From the NCBI GenBank assembly GCA_022606425.2, contig JAHDVF020001251.1, positions 1,288,501-1,352,500 on the forward strand: a DNA stretch of 64,000 nt, written 5' to 3'. Position numbers and translations under genes: made by a program. The stretch comes from Lepidostoma basale (taxonomy: Eukaryota; Arthropoda; Insecta; Trichoptera; Lepidostomatidae). Below are positions 41,250 to 52,345 of the stretch, piece after piece (position 1 is the stretch's first letter; each line of letters opens with the position of its first letter). A model generated the notes under the pieces. That model saw only the letters and a list, made by a program, of their open reading frames with translations. It was not told where the DNA came from and made no database searches.

Positions 41250-41720
41250 CTACTACCAGCGCTCAAATCAAGAAACGTACACTGGAAAACCAAAATCACC
41301 CTGTATAAAACAATCATCCGAACAGTGGTGACCTATGGATGTGAGGCGTGGACAATGACAGCGAAATCCGCAGAGCGACTGGATACTTTTGAGAGAAGGG
41401 TGCTGCGCAGAATTCTGAGACCTGTGAATGACGGTGAAGGCTGGAGAGTGCGGCATAATGACGAGCTGTACCATATTTACAAAGCTCCCACTCTCTCCAC
41501 ACAGGTCAGACTGAATAGACTGAGATGCCGTCATCGCGAACCCCAAAAAGATTGCTGGAGTGGCACCCAGGTGGTAAAAGACCAATTGGACGACCAAGGC
41601 TGCGCGATGGGAGGATGAAGTTGGGAGAGATGGAGCAAGATTGTTAAGAGTGTCAGATTGGAAGGTCGAAGCGGAGGACAGGAGGAGTTGGAGGCGAAGA
41701 ATTCGAAGAATACTGATTGA
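41250..41720 (+). mobile_element. RTE-like LINE-K C-terminal fragment
   Basis: Encodes ITLYKTIIRTVVTYGCEAWT, RLDTFERRVLRRILRPVND, DELYHIYKAPTLSTQVRLNR, then in another frame GRPRLRWEDEVGRDG and LLRVSDWKVEAEDRRSWRRR. Sits inside mariner 2, just upstream of its transposase remnant. Confidence 0.85.
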
Positions 41721-41729
41721 CAAACAGAT

Positions 41730-42038
41730 TTGGAACGCCAAGTCAACATCAAATTTCTGGTGAAACTTGGGAAAAATTATCGGGAAATTCATGAAATGTT
41801 AAAGGCTATTTATGGAGTTCAGACACTGAAGAAAACTGCCATTTTTAAGTGGATTAAGGGTTTTAGTGAGGCTCGTGATAACTGCAAGGACGATGCAAGT
41901 TCAGGACGACCGTGGACTTCCTGTGTCGATGAAATCATTGAACGTGTTCGGTCTGTTATGCTTTCCAATCATCGATTAACTGTTCGGATGATTGCTAATG
42001 AACTAAATTTAGAAAAATCGTCTCTGCACACGATTTAA
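41730..42038 (+). pseudogene. mariner transposase remnant (HTH region only)
   Basis: About 100 residues: RQVNIKFLVKLGKNYREIHE, LKAIYGVQTLKKTAIFKWIK, VDEIIERVRSVMLSNHRLTV, IANELNLEKSSLHTI. This is the N-terminal DNA-binding half of a mariner transposase of a different lineage from 3044-4102. No ATG at the expected start; everything from the first catalytic Asp onward is deleted. Confidence 0.85.
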
Positions 42039-42264
42039 ACAGACTCTTGAATACTTCCACTAATGTTTTGAACAATAGAAACGGAGGTGGGACAAGTGCA
42101 TTGATTGTGGGAGCATTTTGAAGTGGATAAGATTGATCTACCCTAAATTTTGGAAAATAAAATTATAAACAAATCAGTTCGCGAATTTATTGCACAGACC
42201 TCGTATAAGTAATCTAATTAAAGATTCTGAGCCGAAGAGGAGGAGGAGGGCCACCTTTTATAAT

Positions 42265-42440
42265 AATAATCAAGTATGAAATGTCGGGCACGTGAAATAT
42301 CGGAGAAATCACTCAATCAATGGGCGTGCTTGACACGATGTATATTTATGAATATGAAGAAATCAAAGAAAATATGTCAGGATCGAACAGTGTGACGGCC
42401 TGACTACCCCTTCGAGGAGACGGCTTGATGGTTAGTTAGT
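42265..42440 (+). mobile_element. LINE-A 3' fragment, degenerate
   Basis: Decayed CLTRC..., ENMSGSNS... and PFEETA end, TTAG tail. Confidence 0.75.
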
Positions 42441-42906
42441 TCTGCAGGTCCACGAGTGAAAATATAATGATTGATTCGTTTTCATTTTCTTCTTTTAGAC
42501 TTTTGGTCTGTTCCTGTAGTCCTTTTCCATATTTTCCTATGTCCCTCTTTTATTTTATTTTGTTTAGGAATATTTTAAGTGTAATCTGCACGTACGGTGG
42601 GACGTAGAGGAAAACGAGAGTAGATTGAATGTGACCTGGGTTCCTCTTGATTTCTTACATATAAAATCATTCTGAGATCCCGCATGGACGTGGGACGGGC
42701 CTAGGGATAGAATGAACAAAGATGACAAAAGGCGCCGTTCGCCTATAATAGCTTCGGGTAAGCGGTGGGAATCTCCTATGTCCTATGTCCCATGTTCTTG
42801 TAGAAGGCTCTACTCTCTTGGGAAATTGACTCCCAGCTATCACTCCATCCCTTTAACGGGCTTCTGGAGGTAACCATCCTATGCACGTGTGCATTTCAGT
42901 ATCTTC
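42441..42906. other. H2 tail scrap and unassigned sequence
   Basis: 42481-42525 (-) is an H2 3' end (gaacagaccaaaagtctaaa in reverse, with GAA run). 42680-42770 is shared with 22305-22400. No gene. Confidence 0.45.
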
Positions 42907-43131
42907 AACAACAACAACAAAACATCACGCCGTTTCCCCGCAGGGGTAGGCAGAGAGAATGGACCGCCACACTACTCTATCCTGGCATACCTCTCTAGCT
43001 TCCACATTCATACATCGTGTCATACACGCACGTCGATTCTTCCGGCTTCTGACATGACCAACCTTTTATATTTGATTAATATGGTCATGCCTTGTTTTCC
43101 TCGGTCTACCTCGACTCCTTACTCCACCAGT
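42907..43131 (-). mobile_element. LINE-A 3' fragment, (TTG)n subfamily
   Basis: aacaacaacaacaa tail, gtttccccgcaggggtagg hairpin variant, back to the GRPRKTRHDHINQI region. Confidence 0.87.
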
Positions 43132-43711
43132 ATCTTCATCTTACGATATAGCCGTATTCCTGACCCTATATCGGAGAGTCTTTCCTGCTATTGTCCATGA
43201 AAGTCCGCGATTGGTATGTCATGGTGTGAAATCTTTTCCATTCGCGCCCGTTCCTCGCAATGCCGACTCGACGCAAACCCCGCAACCCTGTATGATAAAT
43301 GATAAATATTTTTATGTCATTTTGCTGTTGTGACTTTGAGTTTTATGAGGATGATGAGTTTCGGGCGTAATTTGTAGGATTGTTCTCTCGACCCGAGTCG
43401 GCATTCTTTGCGGTGCCGGATTTGAAAAAAAGATTTTTTTTTCTTCTGTTATTTCGACATGAAAGGCGCGATCTTTTGTTGCTTGCAAAATTGCGCTCGG
43501 TCGTTATTTACGGCATTCCCGGACCAACCGCATTTTGTTGCTTTTGAATGGAATATTCTAGCAGTTGGAAGGACGGGCCATTGTGCCCGACCAAAGTATA
43601 ATTGTTATCATCACGCGTTTCTTCTCGCACGCCATCTTTTAATCCGAGTGCGAAATTCTTTAACTTGCTGGCTGGTGCATATTACTTATTTTTATAATTT
43701 TTTTTTTTTTT
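43132..43711. other. H2 scrap, shared repeat, otherwise unassigned
   Basis: 43140-43200 has tcggagagtctttcctgcta, an H2-like antisense scrap. 43208-43300 matches 40782-40872. The open frame at 43459-43875 has no motif and runs into LINE-A. Confidence 0.4.
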
Positions 43712-44105
43712 TACTAACTAACCATCACGCCGTCGGGGGGTCGGCAGAAAGAATGGATTTCCACACTTTTTTTCCTAACATATTTCTGTCGCTTCTTCAA
43801 CATTCGTACATCGTGTTATGCACGCGCGTCGTTTTCTCTGACTCCTCACGTAGCCGACCTTCAATATTTGATTGATTTGATCGTGCCACGTTTTCCTCGG
43901 CCTTCCTCTATTTCTAGCTCCGTTCACGCCGTTTACATATAACTTCTTTACCATTCTGTCTTCACTCATTCTTTCCATGCGTCCAAACCATCTTAATGAC
44001 CCTTTCCTTATTTTGTTCATAACACTTTCATTCGCACCACATTCATTTCTTATACTTGCATTTGTCACTCTATCATATACAGATTTGCCACACATTCGTC
44101 TAAAT
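43712..44105 (-). mobile_element. LINE-A C-terminal fragment with open frame
   Basis: Minus-strand open segment of 106 residues: MCGKSVYDRVTNASIRNECG, IRKGSLRWFGRMERMSEDRM, NGARNRGRPRKTWHDQINQI, KRRACITRCTNVEEATEI. Close to the subfamily at 30436. Terminal block partly deleted. Confidence 0.9.
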
Positions 44106-44204
44106 ATCTAAAAATGTATTATACATTTCTAATGGTGTTTACATATCATTGATTCTGTTGTATTTAAAAAAAATATATAAAATAAAATTTTAAATATATA
44201 ATAA

Positions 44205-44345
44205 TAATAATATCTTCTATGTTCTCCATACTTTGTGTTGTAAATGTTTTATTTGTCTCTTTCTTTTTTATATACTTGTATTTTTATATAATTGTAACCT
44301 TTAAAAAATTAAAAATTAAATATCAGATATGTTTCGGACAACCCG
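44205..44345 (-). repeat. PLE-type half foldback
   Basis: Matches one arm of 5880-6092 (ctccatactttgtgttgta). On the minus strand GAAACATATC with stem II ggac/gtcc. CUGANGA decayed to CTTAGGA. Confidence 0.6.
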
Positions 44346-44754
44346 GTCCGTCCTAAGTGAAATTATAAAGATATTTAAAATATTATAAAATTGTTTACAA
44401 ATATGATCAGTTTTCACAGATTTTATAAAGATTTATTTTGGAACGTTTATGCTTTTGTTATAACAAATATTATGAATAAATTTAAATTTTAAAATAATAA
44501 TTTTAACTTCTTATTGGGGCTCAGATAATTACTTACAACAAAGGAAATAAATCAACGATTGGACTTGACGTTAAATTTATTTGATTATTTATAATATTTT
44601 CGATTCCTGGACCATATGAAGGTTCATACTTATACGTATCTCCAGTGGTCTCCTTGACTTTTAAAAAAAAATTATTGACCCTTTCTATGCGATTCTCAGT
44701 AGCTTTCACCCGGTTAGCGTTGCGGTCGGCGCAAGGACAGTCGGTCTACCTACT
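44346..44754. other. No recognised feature
   Basis: AT-rich. No motif seen. Confidence 0.4.
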
Positions 44755-45025
44755 CTCACTAAAATGACTCTTCTTATTCCTCAGACCATTCCCGTCCACT
44801 TCTGGACATAGGCCTCCTCCATTCGCTTCCATGTCACTCTCTCTTGTGCAGAGTGCATCCAAGTTATTTCGATGTGTCTGATCAGATCATCCTTCCATCG
44901 TAGTTGCGGTCGCCCTGCACTTCTTTTTGCCATCCACGGTCTCCAAGTCAGCAGTCTTCTTGTCCATTTTCATCTGAACTTCCCACTGCCATTTTAGAGT
45001 CGCCACCCGGTGGATGACTCTAACT
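44755..45025 (-). mobile_element. RTE-like LINE-H1 C-terminal end
   Basis: Minus strand: VIHRVATLKWQW then, in another frame, GRPQLRWKDDLIRHIEITW, HSAQERVTWKRMEEAYVQKW and TGMV-stop. This is the natural polyprotein end (RVTW...EAYVQ.W). Confidence 0.85.
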
Positions 45026-45594
45026 CAGTCAATTTTCAGAATTTTGATCTCAAATTTTATACACATATTTTTGAAGATATAAACTTTAAATTATAATTCA
45101 AAAAATGGCCCAATCACAGTAGCTAGAGTCCCTTGTTAACATACGAAAATCACCGCTGGAAACGATGCGTTTCAACAACTGTTGTATTTAAACTTTGCGA
45201 AATTACATTTTAAGTACGATTAGTGAGAAACGCTGTCTAATTCAATTCACGGAAAAGATCAAGAAGTTATTCTACTGCGAAGGGGTTGGGTGCGTGGGGG
45301 GTGGGGGCAGGAGCAAATAGCGTCAAAGGCGAGAGAGGAAATGATATTATTTGAGTAGTTTGCTGAAAACGTGAAAAACAGATTTCCCTCAGAAGTTTGC
45401 CAAGTGCCGTGTCGAATATGAATGGTGACATTATATTATGGGGAAGGAATTTCATTATTCGCTCGCAAATTATCACGCTCTCTGGATATTGCTCTGAATG
45501 ATCGAAATCCGGAGTGGAAACCATATTTTATCAATAGTAAAATAACTCAAAACCTATTTTTTATTATATTTCTTGAACTATCTTGAATATAACT
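45026..45594. other. No recognised feature
   Basis: Minus-strand open frame at 45267-45524 has no recognisable motif. Confidence 0.4.
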
Positions 45595-45680
45595 AACTAA
45601 TTATAACAATAACAATAATAAGGCTAATTAGTATAGCACCGTTTTCGTGAATAGCTCAACTCAGGGGCGCTTTGACAATG
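45595..45680 (-). mobile_element. LINE-L 3' tail remnant
   Basis: Decayed aataataaggc ... gggcgctttga block in reverse. Confidence 0.45.
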
Positions 45681-45731
45681 TTTCAATCAGATAACCGTTG
45701 TTTACGATTTTTGGGTACCTATGCCTTAGAT

Positions 45732-46925
45732 CAGGGATGGCGAACCTATGGCACGCGTGCCACCTGTGGCGATTTTGAAGTGGTGAGACGATTTTGCACG
45801 GCACGCGAATGAAGAGAAAAAAATAATATTCATTATTACTACAGGTACTACAGAACAGGGCAATAAAAAACATACTTAAACTCCCAGTTGACACCCCCAC
45901 TAAAGATATCTACAAAAATACAAAAATCCTTCCAATAAAAATACTGCCGCTATACGAAATAACTTGTACAATCAAGCAATTGATTCACAAATCATTACAT
46001 TTTAATACAACCTTTAATCTCAACAATGGCATACATGACCATAACACTAGACAAGCAAACAACCTGTATATCCCCAAAGTATCCACTACTAAATACGGAA
46101 TAAAATCACTTAAATTCATAGCTTTTTCTGCACTAAATAGACTTCCGGAACACCTTAAAGATGAAACAAAAAATAACCCACTTAAATTATATTTCCTTAA
46201 CCAGATTTTAGAAAATAATGATTTTTAACTTAATATAGTGATTAAACTGTTTACTTTGGAATACTATTATGTTACCGCAATCTATTTAAAATTATATTAA
46301 TTTTCTAACTCATATTCTATCTTTTCTTTGTATAAATTATTTCGTGATATTTTCAAAACTCTCCCTGATTTTCTGTTTCAAGCCGAGAATTTATATATTT
46401 CTTCATTTCACTCTCCATTTATTATCTGTGTAGTAAATATTATAGATGTATTATCATAGTAATTTATATTTAACTTTTAAAAAACTTAAATTTAATTGTA
46501 ATTTTGACTTCCCGTAATTTGTATTTGCTCGATTATTTAGTTTAGTTAGTTTTAAGTAATTCTATGTATAATTTTTTACAATAAGTATATTTCCTGTTTA
46601 TAATAATGTATTAAAAAGTCATGTCATAAATAGTGGGGTATCAGTAATGAGAGTCCTCTCACGATACTCCCAAAAGAAAATCGTATAATAAAAAAAATAA
46701 TAAAAAAAATTATACAAAAAAAATCAAAAAAGTTTTTGAAATAGTATAAAAAATTCAAAAAATAAATAAATAGCCATGTGTATTTTCTTCGTTCAGTAAT
46801 AGTTTCATAAACGACGGAAACGAATAAGTACTTAATTATTTTTTCGATGTATTAATGCTGTGGCACGCGACGCATATAAAAAAATATTTTTTGGCACTCA
46901 GGCTCAAAAAGTTTCGCCATCTCTG
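45732..46925. mobile_element. hAT-type transposon shell carrying a LINE
   Basis: Ends CAGGGATGGCGAACCT and CAGAGATGGCGAAACT (inverted). 8-bp target duplication with one mismatch: CCTTAGAT (45724-45731) and CCTTAAAT (46926-46933). No transposase recognised. Roughly 900 bp of the 1194 bp is LINE-N. Confidence 0.85.
45845..46745 (+). mobile_element. LINE-N C-terminal fragment inside the hAT shell
   Basis: About 125 residues without stops: QNRAIKNILKLPVDTPTKDI, ILPLYEITCTIKQLIHKSL, HDHNTRQANNLYIPKVSTTK, KSLKFIAFSALNRLPEHLKD, then stop at 46226. Pattern (LQ.RAIK, HNTR, LP) matches Jockey/CR1-type C-termini. AT-rich UTR and A-rich end follow. Confidence 0.82.
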
Positions 46926-46934
46926 CCTTAAATA

Positions 46935-47390
46935 GACGAGAGAAGAATGGGTAAGATGTTGCTATACAAGCAGTCTGAACGTTAAGAAAAGCCGTGGAAG
47001 ACCAAGGAAAGCGTGGCATAACCAAATTTCTTTTGGAAATGATCATGTTAGTGAAAGTACGTTCAGGGGACAAATACTCTTGACTTTGGAAAGTATCTTG
47101 TCTTCCTAATGTCGAACCATCATTGATACGTTCCTGGTATTATGTTGTATGTGTATAATATCTTACCTGTGCTCAATAGATGCCTTAAACATTTATGCAG
47201 TTTGTAATGTCTTTTGAGTAAATAAACTGATTTGATTTGATTTGAATTCATCAAATACTAAAAGGCGGCAACATTCGAAGTCGGATAAATCGACGAGCAT
47301 ACATGCTACAATGTATAAATGTACAGGAATTTAAAGAGGTGGGTCAGGACAGAGGAGTATGGTGGTACTTCACCTCCGTGGGATATTTGT
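46935..47390 (+). mobile_element. LINE-A fragment split by LINE-C
   Basis: Left part: KKSRGRPRKAWHNQI-type coding. After the LINE-C insert, IKYxKAATFEVG-frame and RRAYMLQCINVQEFKEVGQD. The left terminus adjoins the hAT target duplication. Confidence 0.8.
47045..47246 (+). mobile_element. LINE-C 3' end inserted in LINE-A
   Basis: Short 5'-truncated insert starting catgttagtgaaagtacgtt, ending in gatttgatttgatttg. aaatt-type sequence on both sides. Confidence 0.85.
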
Positions 47391-47869
47391 TGAAAGTGGA
47401 ATTTTCAATATGTTCAAACTTCTTCCTCCACAATAAGAAATCGTCGGACGTATCGATTATTTTCAATTTCGAAATAAACCAAAACTTCGCAGAAAGCTCG
47501 ATGCGGGTAGGGAGGTGTGTTTACGCGAAAATCGTAAAGAATTTTTTCCCACAGCGGAACCCATATATTTTCACCAAATTAAAATGCCTTCGCTTGCCGC
47601 GGGGAGGCTGGGGTAAAATACGTTACCGGGGAAAAAATACGGAGCCTTGCGTAATAAAGTTTTGATTAAAAAACTTAAATTTGAGAAGCCTTTAAAGGTG
47701 GTAATTAAATAAACTAAGTCAACGGTGTAAAAAATACACCCCAAACGCTATTTATAGGATGCATGATATAAACCGATTGGAATATTTTTTGGTTATCGTG
47801 CGAAAATGTAATTCGGCTTCTCCTTCCTTTCACACAGCTTCTATACCACTTAACTATTCTTCTCTCAGT
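47391..47869. other. No recognised feature
   Basis: Open frame at 47303-47665 starts in LINE-A and runs on without motif. Confidence 0.4.
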
Positions 47870-48030
47870 CATTTCTTTTTATCTATTCTACACAAAGATC
47901 ACAAACATTACAGATGCTCAAATCCAGGACTACGCAACAGAGATAACTTGCATCCCTGAGGTAACTCACACTTTCATGAAATATATCGACCTCCAAGGGG
48001 ACCTGAGATTATGCAATGAGATTTTTGGCA
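47870..48030 (-). mobile_element. LINE-C' 3' end fragment
   Basis: Matches 13060-13160 (ttgcatccctgagg, tatcgacctcc) in the same orientation. Confidence 0.65.
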
Positions 48031-48500
48031 CGTTGGTTCTCATCATCAGCCGTCTGTCATCCACTGCTGAACTTATGCCTCTCCCAAAGCACGCCTCCGC
48101 ACCCTATCCATTGCAGCGTCTATCCATCCATGTCCAGCAATCCTCTTCAGATCGTCGGTCCAGTGGGCTGGGGGACGTCCAACTCTGCGGAATCCTGTAC
48201 GCGGTCTCTACTTCAGAACCCGTCTCGCCAATCGGCCGTCAGTTCTCCGACAGATATGGCCAGCCCATCGCCACCTCAGTCACCTTGGTTTGTTTTCAAA
48301 TAAATTCGTTTCTAAATCTATCCCTCAAGGTTATTCCAAGGATGGCTCTTTCCATGGCGGGTTGGGTGACCTTGAATCTGTAGACTAGACCTTTTGCCAG
48401 TGTCCACGTCTTGGCTCCGTACGTCATGACTGGCAAGACGCACTGGTTAAAGACCTCAGTAATGAGGAAACGAAGAGATAATAAGCAATCATCTGCCTTA
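48031..48500 (-). mobile_element. RTE-like LINE-H1 fragment inserted in LINE-A
   Basis: Minus strand: LITEVFNQCVLPVMTYGAKT, RFKVTQPAMERAILGITLRD, then other frames with TKVTEVAMG, RRVGRPPAHWTDDL-like and EAYVQ-type remnants. It interrupts the LINE-A copy to its right. Confidence 0.82.
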
Positions 48501-48700
48501 CATTTCTTCCGCTTTTCGTCGTTCGGTATTCCATCATACATCGTTTTTTTCGCACATTATTCTCAGTGATCTTATTTCTACAGCATTTTTCCTACTTTCG
48601 TCTATCCTTGGCCAGCTCCAAGCTTCATTTCTACACATTTGGCTTGGCAATATAACTCCATTATGTACGGCCATCGTTGCTTCAGTGAATATATTTTTTA
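48501..48700 (-). mobile_element. LINE-A fragment
   Basis: Minus strand: ATMAVHNGVILPSQMCRNEA, WSWPRIDESRKNAVEIRSLR, IMCEKN, MYDGIPNDEKRKKCKADDC, in two frames. Continues up to the H1 junction. Confidence 0.82.
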
Positions 48701-49352
48701 TAAACATTTTAATTACTTGTATTATGTTATTTCGTTGAATCAAGTTTTTAGTTTTGTTTTATGGCAGAATCTGAAAGGATTCCCAAGAGAGTCTAGACTT
48801 CAAGCTTCTTCTACGAATTTTTTATTAATATAAAAGCCCGCCTTCGTGCATTTTTTTTGTCTATATTTCTGTTTCAAATAAACGGCTTCATTGGCTAAAC
48901 GAATTCAATAATACCAAATGAAGTTTTCTCTTTTTGATTTCTCAAGTAAAACGCCGATTTGTATTCATAAAAGAATACAGCCTCCACTACTCGGACACAA
49001 TTTCAGTCTGGTCTGGGCATCTGTGGGTGTCCCGCTTGTATTTCTCTGCTTAGTAAAAATATTTTAATTGCAATGTATCTCCATTTGTGTTTTGTTTAAT
49101 ATTCACCGAATAAGAAAGGTAGTTTTAAATGTATAGTTTTATTGTCCAGGATGAATCTCATTTTGGTAAATGATTCAGTCCCGCTATGATGATGCTTTGA
49201 ATATTGTAATGTCGCTAGGAATGCTGTTTGTCATCGATTATATTTGGATCTTTCGATTAATTCGATTGTACGGAGGAACGCCACGCATTCGATATGGTTA
49301 TTTCATAAATTTGACAGTGAAGATTTAACGACAGAAAAAAATCACTTTGTTG
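48701..49352. other. No recognised feature
   Basis: No motif or repeat copy recognised. Confidence 0.4.
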
Positions 49353-49425
49353 AAGGTTAAGTTCTTTCATACACTTGTCCATATACAGATTGAACAACCA
49401 TGGAGACATCACGCAGCCCTGTTAT
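49353..49425 (-). mobile_element. LINE-A reverse-transcriptase scrap
   Basis: Minus strand encodes QGCVMSPWLFNLYMDKCMKE, matching motif B of the long copy at 59470-60345. Confidence 0.85.
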
Positions 49426-50009
49426 CTTTCTTGTTACTAATAATCTCGCTTCTACAGTTTCGTGTTAGGATGACCACACGTGATCGTTGCAGTGTAATTA
49501 AAAAGCACAACAATTAACATTTAATCTACACTCTCAGATTAATGTGTAACGGTACAAAAGTAGCATACTTAATTGTGGTAAAATACAAGAACGGAACTTT
49601 AATAGCATCTCGGCAGAGGACGGATTAAACAATGGTAGGTCTATGGGTGTACTGGTACAGAAATCATAACGCCGTGATATCATGACGAAAACAAACATAA
49701 AGCAGAGCTCAGCCTTTAAAAAAAATGATCAAATAGAAAAGCGGAGATCCCGCCTGAAGTTCGTGCTAACGGCAAGAACGTGAGTATTAAACCTTTTTTC
49801 ATTCTGGATACATTTCACAACTCATAAGTGAAGACAAACACACGGCCGTTTATACCTCGCTTCTATTATAATTCTGGGCGTTACCACTATAATATTACGA
49901 AATTTTTAATTTATTTTATATATTTATGTTTCTTGTACAATGCTATAAAACTAAAATTAAAATAAACTTATCATTAAAACGAAAGAAAACATTTATTTCG
50001 TAGAAATAT
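49426..50009. other. No recognised feature
   Basis: No motif seen. Confidence 0.4.
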
Positions 50010-50158
50010 TAATTCTAGGGGATAGAACGCTTGGCTTTTGATCCAGGGGACATAGATTCAAGCCTGGACACGACCAGATTCCTTCTTCATAATAATGAGC
50101 TATTTTCTGCTCATATTGAAGATTGTGAAATAAATTCTAATATCATTGATAAAAATCA
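50010..50158 (+). mobile_element. SINE-2 copy
   Basis: taggggatagaacgcttggc, gattcaagcctgg (B-box like) and the body ccagattccttcttcataat to attctaatatcattgat, as at 26025-26182. Confidence 0.72.
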
Positions 50159-50194
50159 TTGGTATTAGTATTTTTTTTAAAATTATAATTTATG

Positions 50195-50300
50195 TAAATG
50201 ACCTGTCTTAAGCCATTTGATAATGCCTTAGACAGGCGAAACATGTCATTCATATAAATTTATAACAAAAATTATGAAAACTTACGTTTTCACTCATATA
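50195..50300 (+). repeat. PLE-type element with decayed hammerhead
   Basis: TTGATAA (two changes), stem II GCCT/AGGC, GAAACATGTC, then attcatataaattt. Related to 61030-61210. Confidence 0.6.
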
Positions 50301-50382
50301 AATATTGTTATGTAAATGTGTGTATTCCCCACTATAATTGGTACTTTTTAGGACTAATCATAATATTTTAAATTTTTAATTG

Positions 50383-50720
50383 TATCTCAATAGAGACGAA
50401 GACGCAAACCGGAAACTGAATATGGATGATCAAGGTGTTTACAGGACTTATGACCTGTCATTGGTTGGGTTAAGCGCACGCTTTATGTAATTACAACATT
50501 CCCCATTCCACCATTGTTATTATTATGATCATGCATGATACATTTTTGGAAGTTGTATATATACTCCAAATCCATACCTATCTTCACGTGTCAGTTCCAG
50601 TTAGCCATCTATGTAGATTTGATTGTACTAATTAATTTTTTAAGATTAATCTATACAATCCACCCACTAACGCCATCTATGGAGAATGATTGTTTAGCAT
50701 TTAGCAAACTACTTTATTAA
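50383..50720 (-). repeat. Repeat-G copy G5
   Basis: Reverse complement of G1, including acgccatctatggagaatga. Nearly identical to G4 over the first about 230 bp. Confidence 0.85.
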
Positions 50721-50775
50721 CACCAATAATTTAATTTATTAACACGGCTTTATTAACACAAAAAAAATGTTGTTA

Positions 50776-50876
50776 TTATGATTCGCTGTATGAATGTTGA
50801 GGAAGCTAGAGACATGTGTCAGGATCGAGTAGTGTCCATTCTCTCTGCCTACCCCTTCGGAGAAACGGCGGGATGG
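50776..50876 (+). mobile_element. LINE-A 3' fragment
   Basis: MIRCMNVEEARDMCQDRVV and SAYPFGETA coding; tail lost. Confidence 0.82.
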
Positions 50877-51489
50877 ATCTTGGAATAGATATGTTTATTT
50901 TTAATTTTTATTCGAACTCTTGTATATTGCAAGTATCTCGCATAATTAATTTCAACATCCTCTCAGATATTGCCAACATTGGGTTCGCGTGTAATTCACA
51001 TGTTGGAAACTCACATCAATCCTAATTGTGCCCTCCCAGAATTTGGGGAATTTCTCATAACGCCGTGCGGGGTAGTGCGGAGTATATTATTCCCCATCTG
51101 ACTCCGATCTGGGGATTTTAATTTCTGAACATAGCCTAACATCGATTTCATTACAAATATCTTCCATATTATTATTATTATTATTATTACCTGATTTATA
51201 CATTCTCCTCGCCTTATGTAGTTAGCTGAGATTAATAATATCTAAGTGGAATCGGTACCTGCCTTGCTAGGGTGCCTATACTTCCATACGATAGTTAATA
51301 AATAATTAAATTTTATTAACTTTTTTATTTTTTTTTTAACAAAGATGTAATACTAAAAATTAAATAATTAATAACAAAAAAACCAAAAGAAACCGATGAA
51401 AAAATGAAGAAAATATTGTAATTAACTTAACGAATAAAACAAAATGTAAAAAATTTAGGTAAATGATAATCGTGAATAATGTCACAAAG
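50877..51489. other. No recognised feature
   Basis: Includes an ATT run near 51170. No gene motif. Confidence 0.4.
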
Positions 51490-51655
51490 TGTGGGAGATG
51501 CCTATTGGTGGCGATGAGGTTCGCAACCCATCACACCGCGTCTCCCGCGGAGCGAAAAGAGAAGGATGGAGTGCCGCATCAGTAAAAGTGTGACAGTCCA
51601 TTCTTTCTGCCTACCCTTTCGGGGAGACGGCGTGATGGTTAGTTAGTTAGTTTTT
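51490..51655 (+). mobile_element. SINE-B copy B4, 5'-truncated
   Basis: gggagatgcctattggtggc to the TTAG tail. Confidence 0.88.
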
Positions 51656-51682
51656 TTTTAAATAATTAATAATAATGAAAAA

Positions 51683-51822
51683 AATGCCGATGAGGTTCGC
51701 AACCCATCACACCGCGTATCCCACTGGGCGAAAAGAGAAGGATGGAGTGCCGCATCGGTTAAAGTGTGACAGTCCATTCTTTCTGCCTACCCTTTCGGGG
51801 AGACGGCGTGATGGTTAGTAAG
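51683..51822 (+). mobile_element. SINE-B copy B5, 5'-truncated
   Basis: gccgatgaggttcgcaaccc to gatggttag. Second SINE-B end within 35 bp of the first. Confidence 0.87.
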
Positions 51823-51867
51823 TATAATTATGAAACATTTGTTTATATGTTTTGTTGTATTTTATAA

Positions 51868-52345
51868 CTAACTAACTAACCATCACGCCGTCTCCGAGGG
51901 GTAGGCAGAAAATATGGAACGCCACGCTGTTCTGTCCTGACATACTTCTCTTACTTCCTCTACGTTCATACATATTGTCATGCACGCACGTCGATTTCTC
52001 CGACTCCTCACGTGACCGACATTTAATATTTGATTGATTTGATCGTTCCATGTTTTCCTCGGTCTTCCTCTATTTCTAGCTCCGTTCACGTCGTTTACAT
52101 ATAACATCTTCACCATTCGTTCCATGTTTTCCTCGGTCTTTCTCTATTTCTAGCTCCGTTCACGTCGTTTACATATAAAATCTAACCATTCTGTCTTCAC
52201 TCATTATTTCAATGTGTCCATCCATCTTAACGACCCTTTCATTATTTTGTTCATATAACACTTTCATTCGCTTATTTAACTTGCATTTGACCATCTATCA
52301 TATACAGATTTATCACACATTTGTCTTAGAGATCTTCTACCATGA
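51868..52345 (-). mobile_element. LINE-A C-terminal fragment with a 75-bp internal duplication
   Basis: Minus strand: NGARNRGRPRKTWNDQINQI, RNRRACMTICMNVEEVREVC, ...SAYPS-ETA, continuing to MKGSLRWM, LRQMC. The segment cgttccatgttttcctcggt... is tandemly repeated (52043 and 52118). Confidence 0.87.

Larger units (their letters stand above)
41050..42203 (+). mobile_element. Second mariner, gutted and carrying LINE-K
   Basis: TA-flanked (41048-41049, 42204-42205). Ends tgaggcctgtccattaaata and (inverted) cgaggtctgtgcaataaatt match imperfectly. 1154 bp. The DDD catalytic region is absent; a LINE fragment fills the 5' half. Confidence 0.82.

Noticed and set aside
41268..41792. 174-residue minus-strand open frame
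   Set aside because: Shadow of LINE-K and mariner coding on the plus strand.
43459..43875. 138-residue host gene
   Set aside because: No recognised motif, and its last third is antisense LINE-A.
47976..48383. Plus-strand open frames of 95-135 residues
   Set aside because: They are antisense to the LINE-H1 C-terminal fragment, which has clear motifs on the minus strand.
51519..51545. Pol III B box in SINE-B (ggttcgcaaccc)
   Set aside because: It resembles a B box but there is no A box at proper spacing and no cloverleaf.
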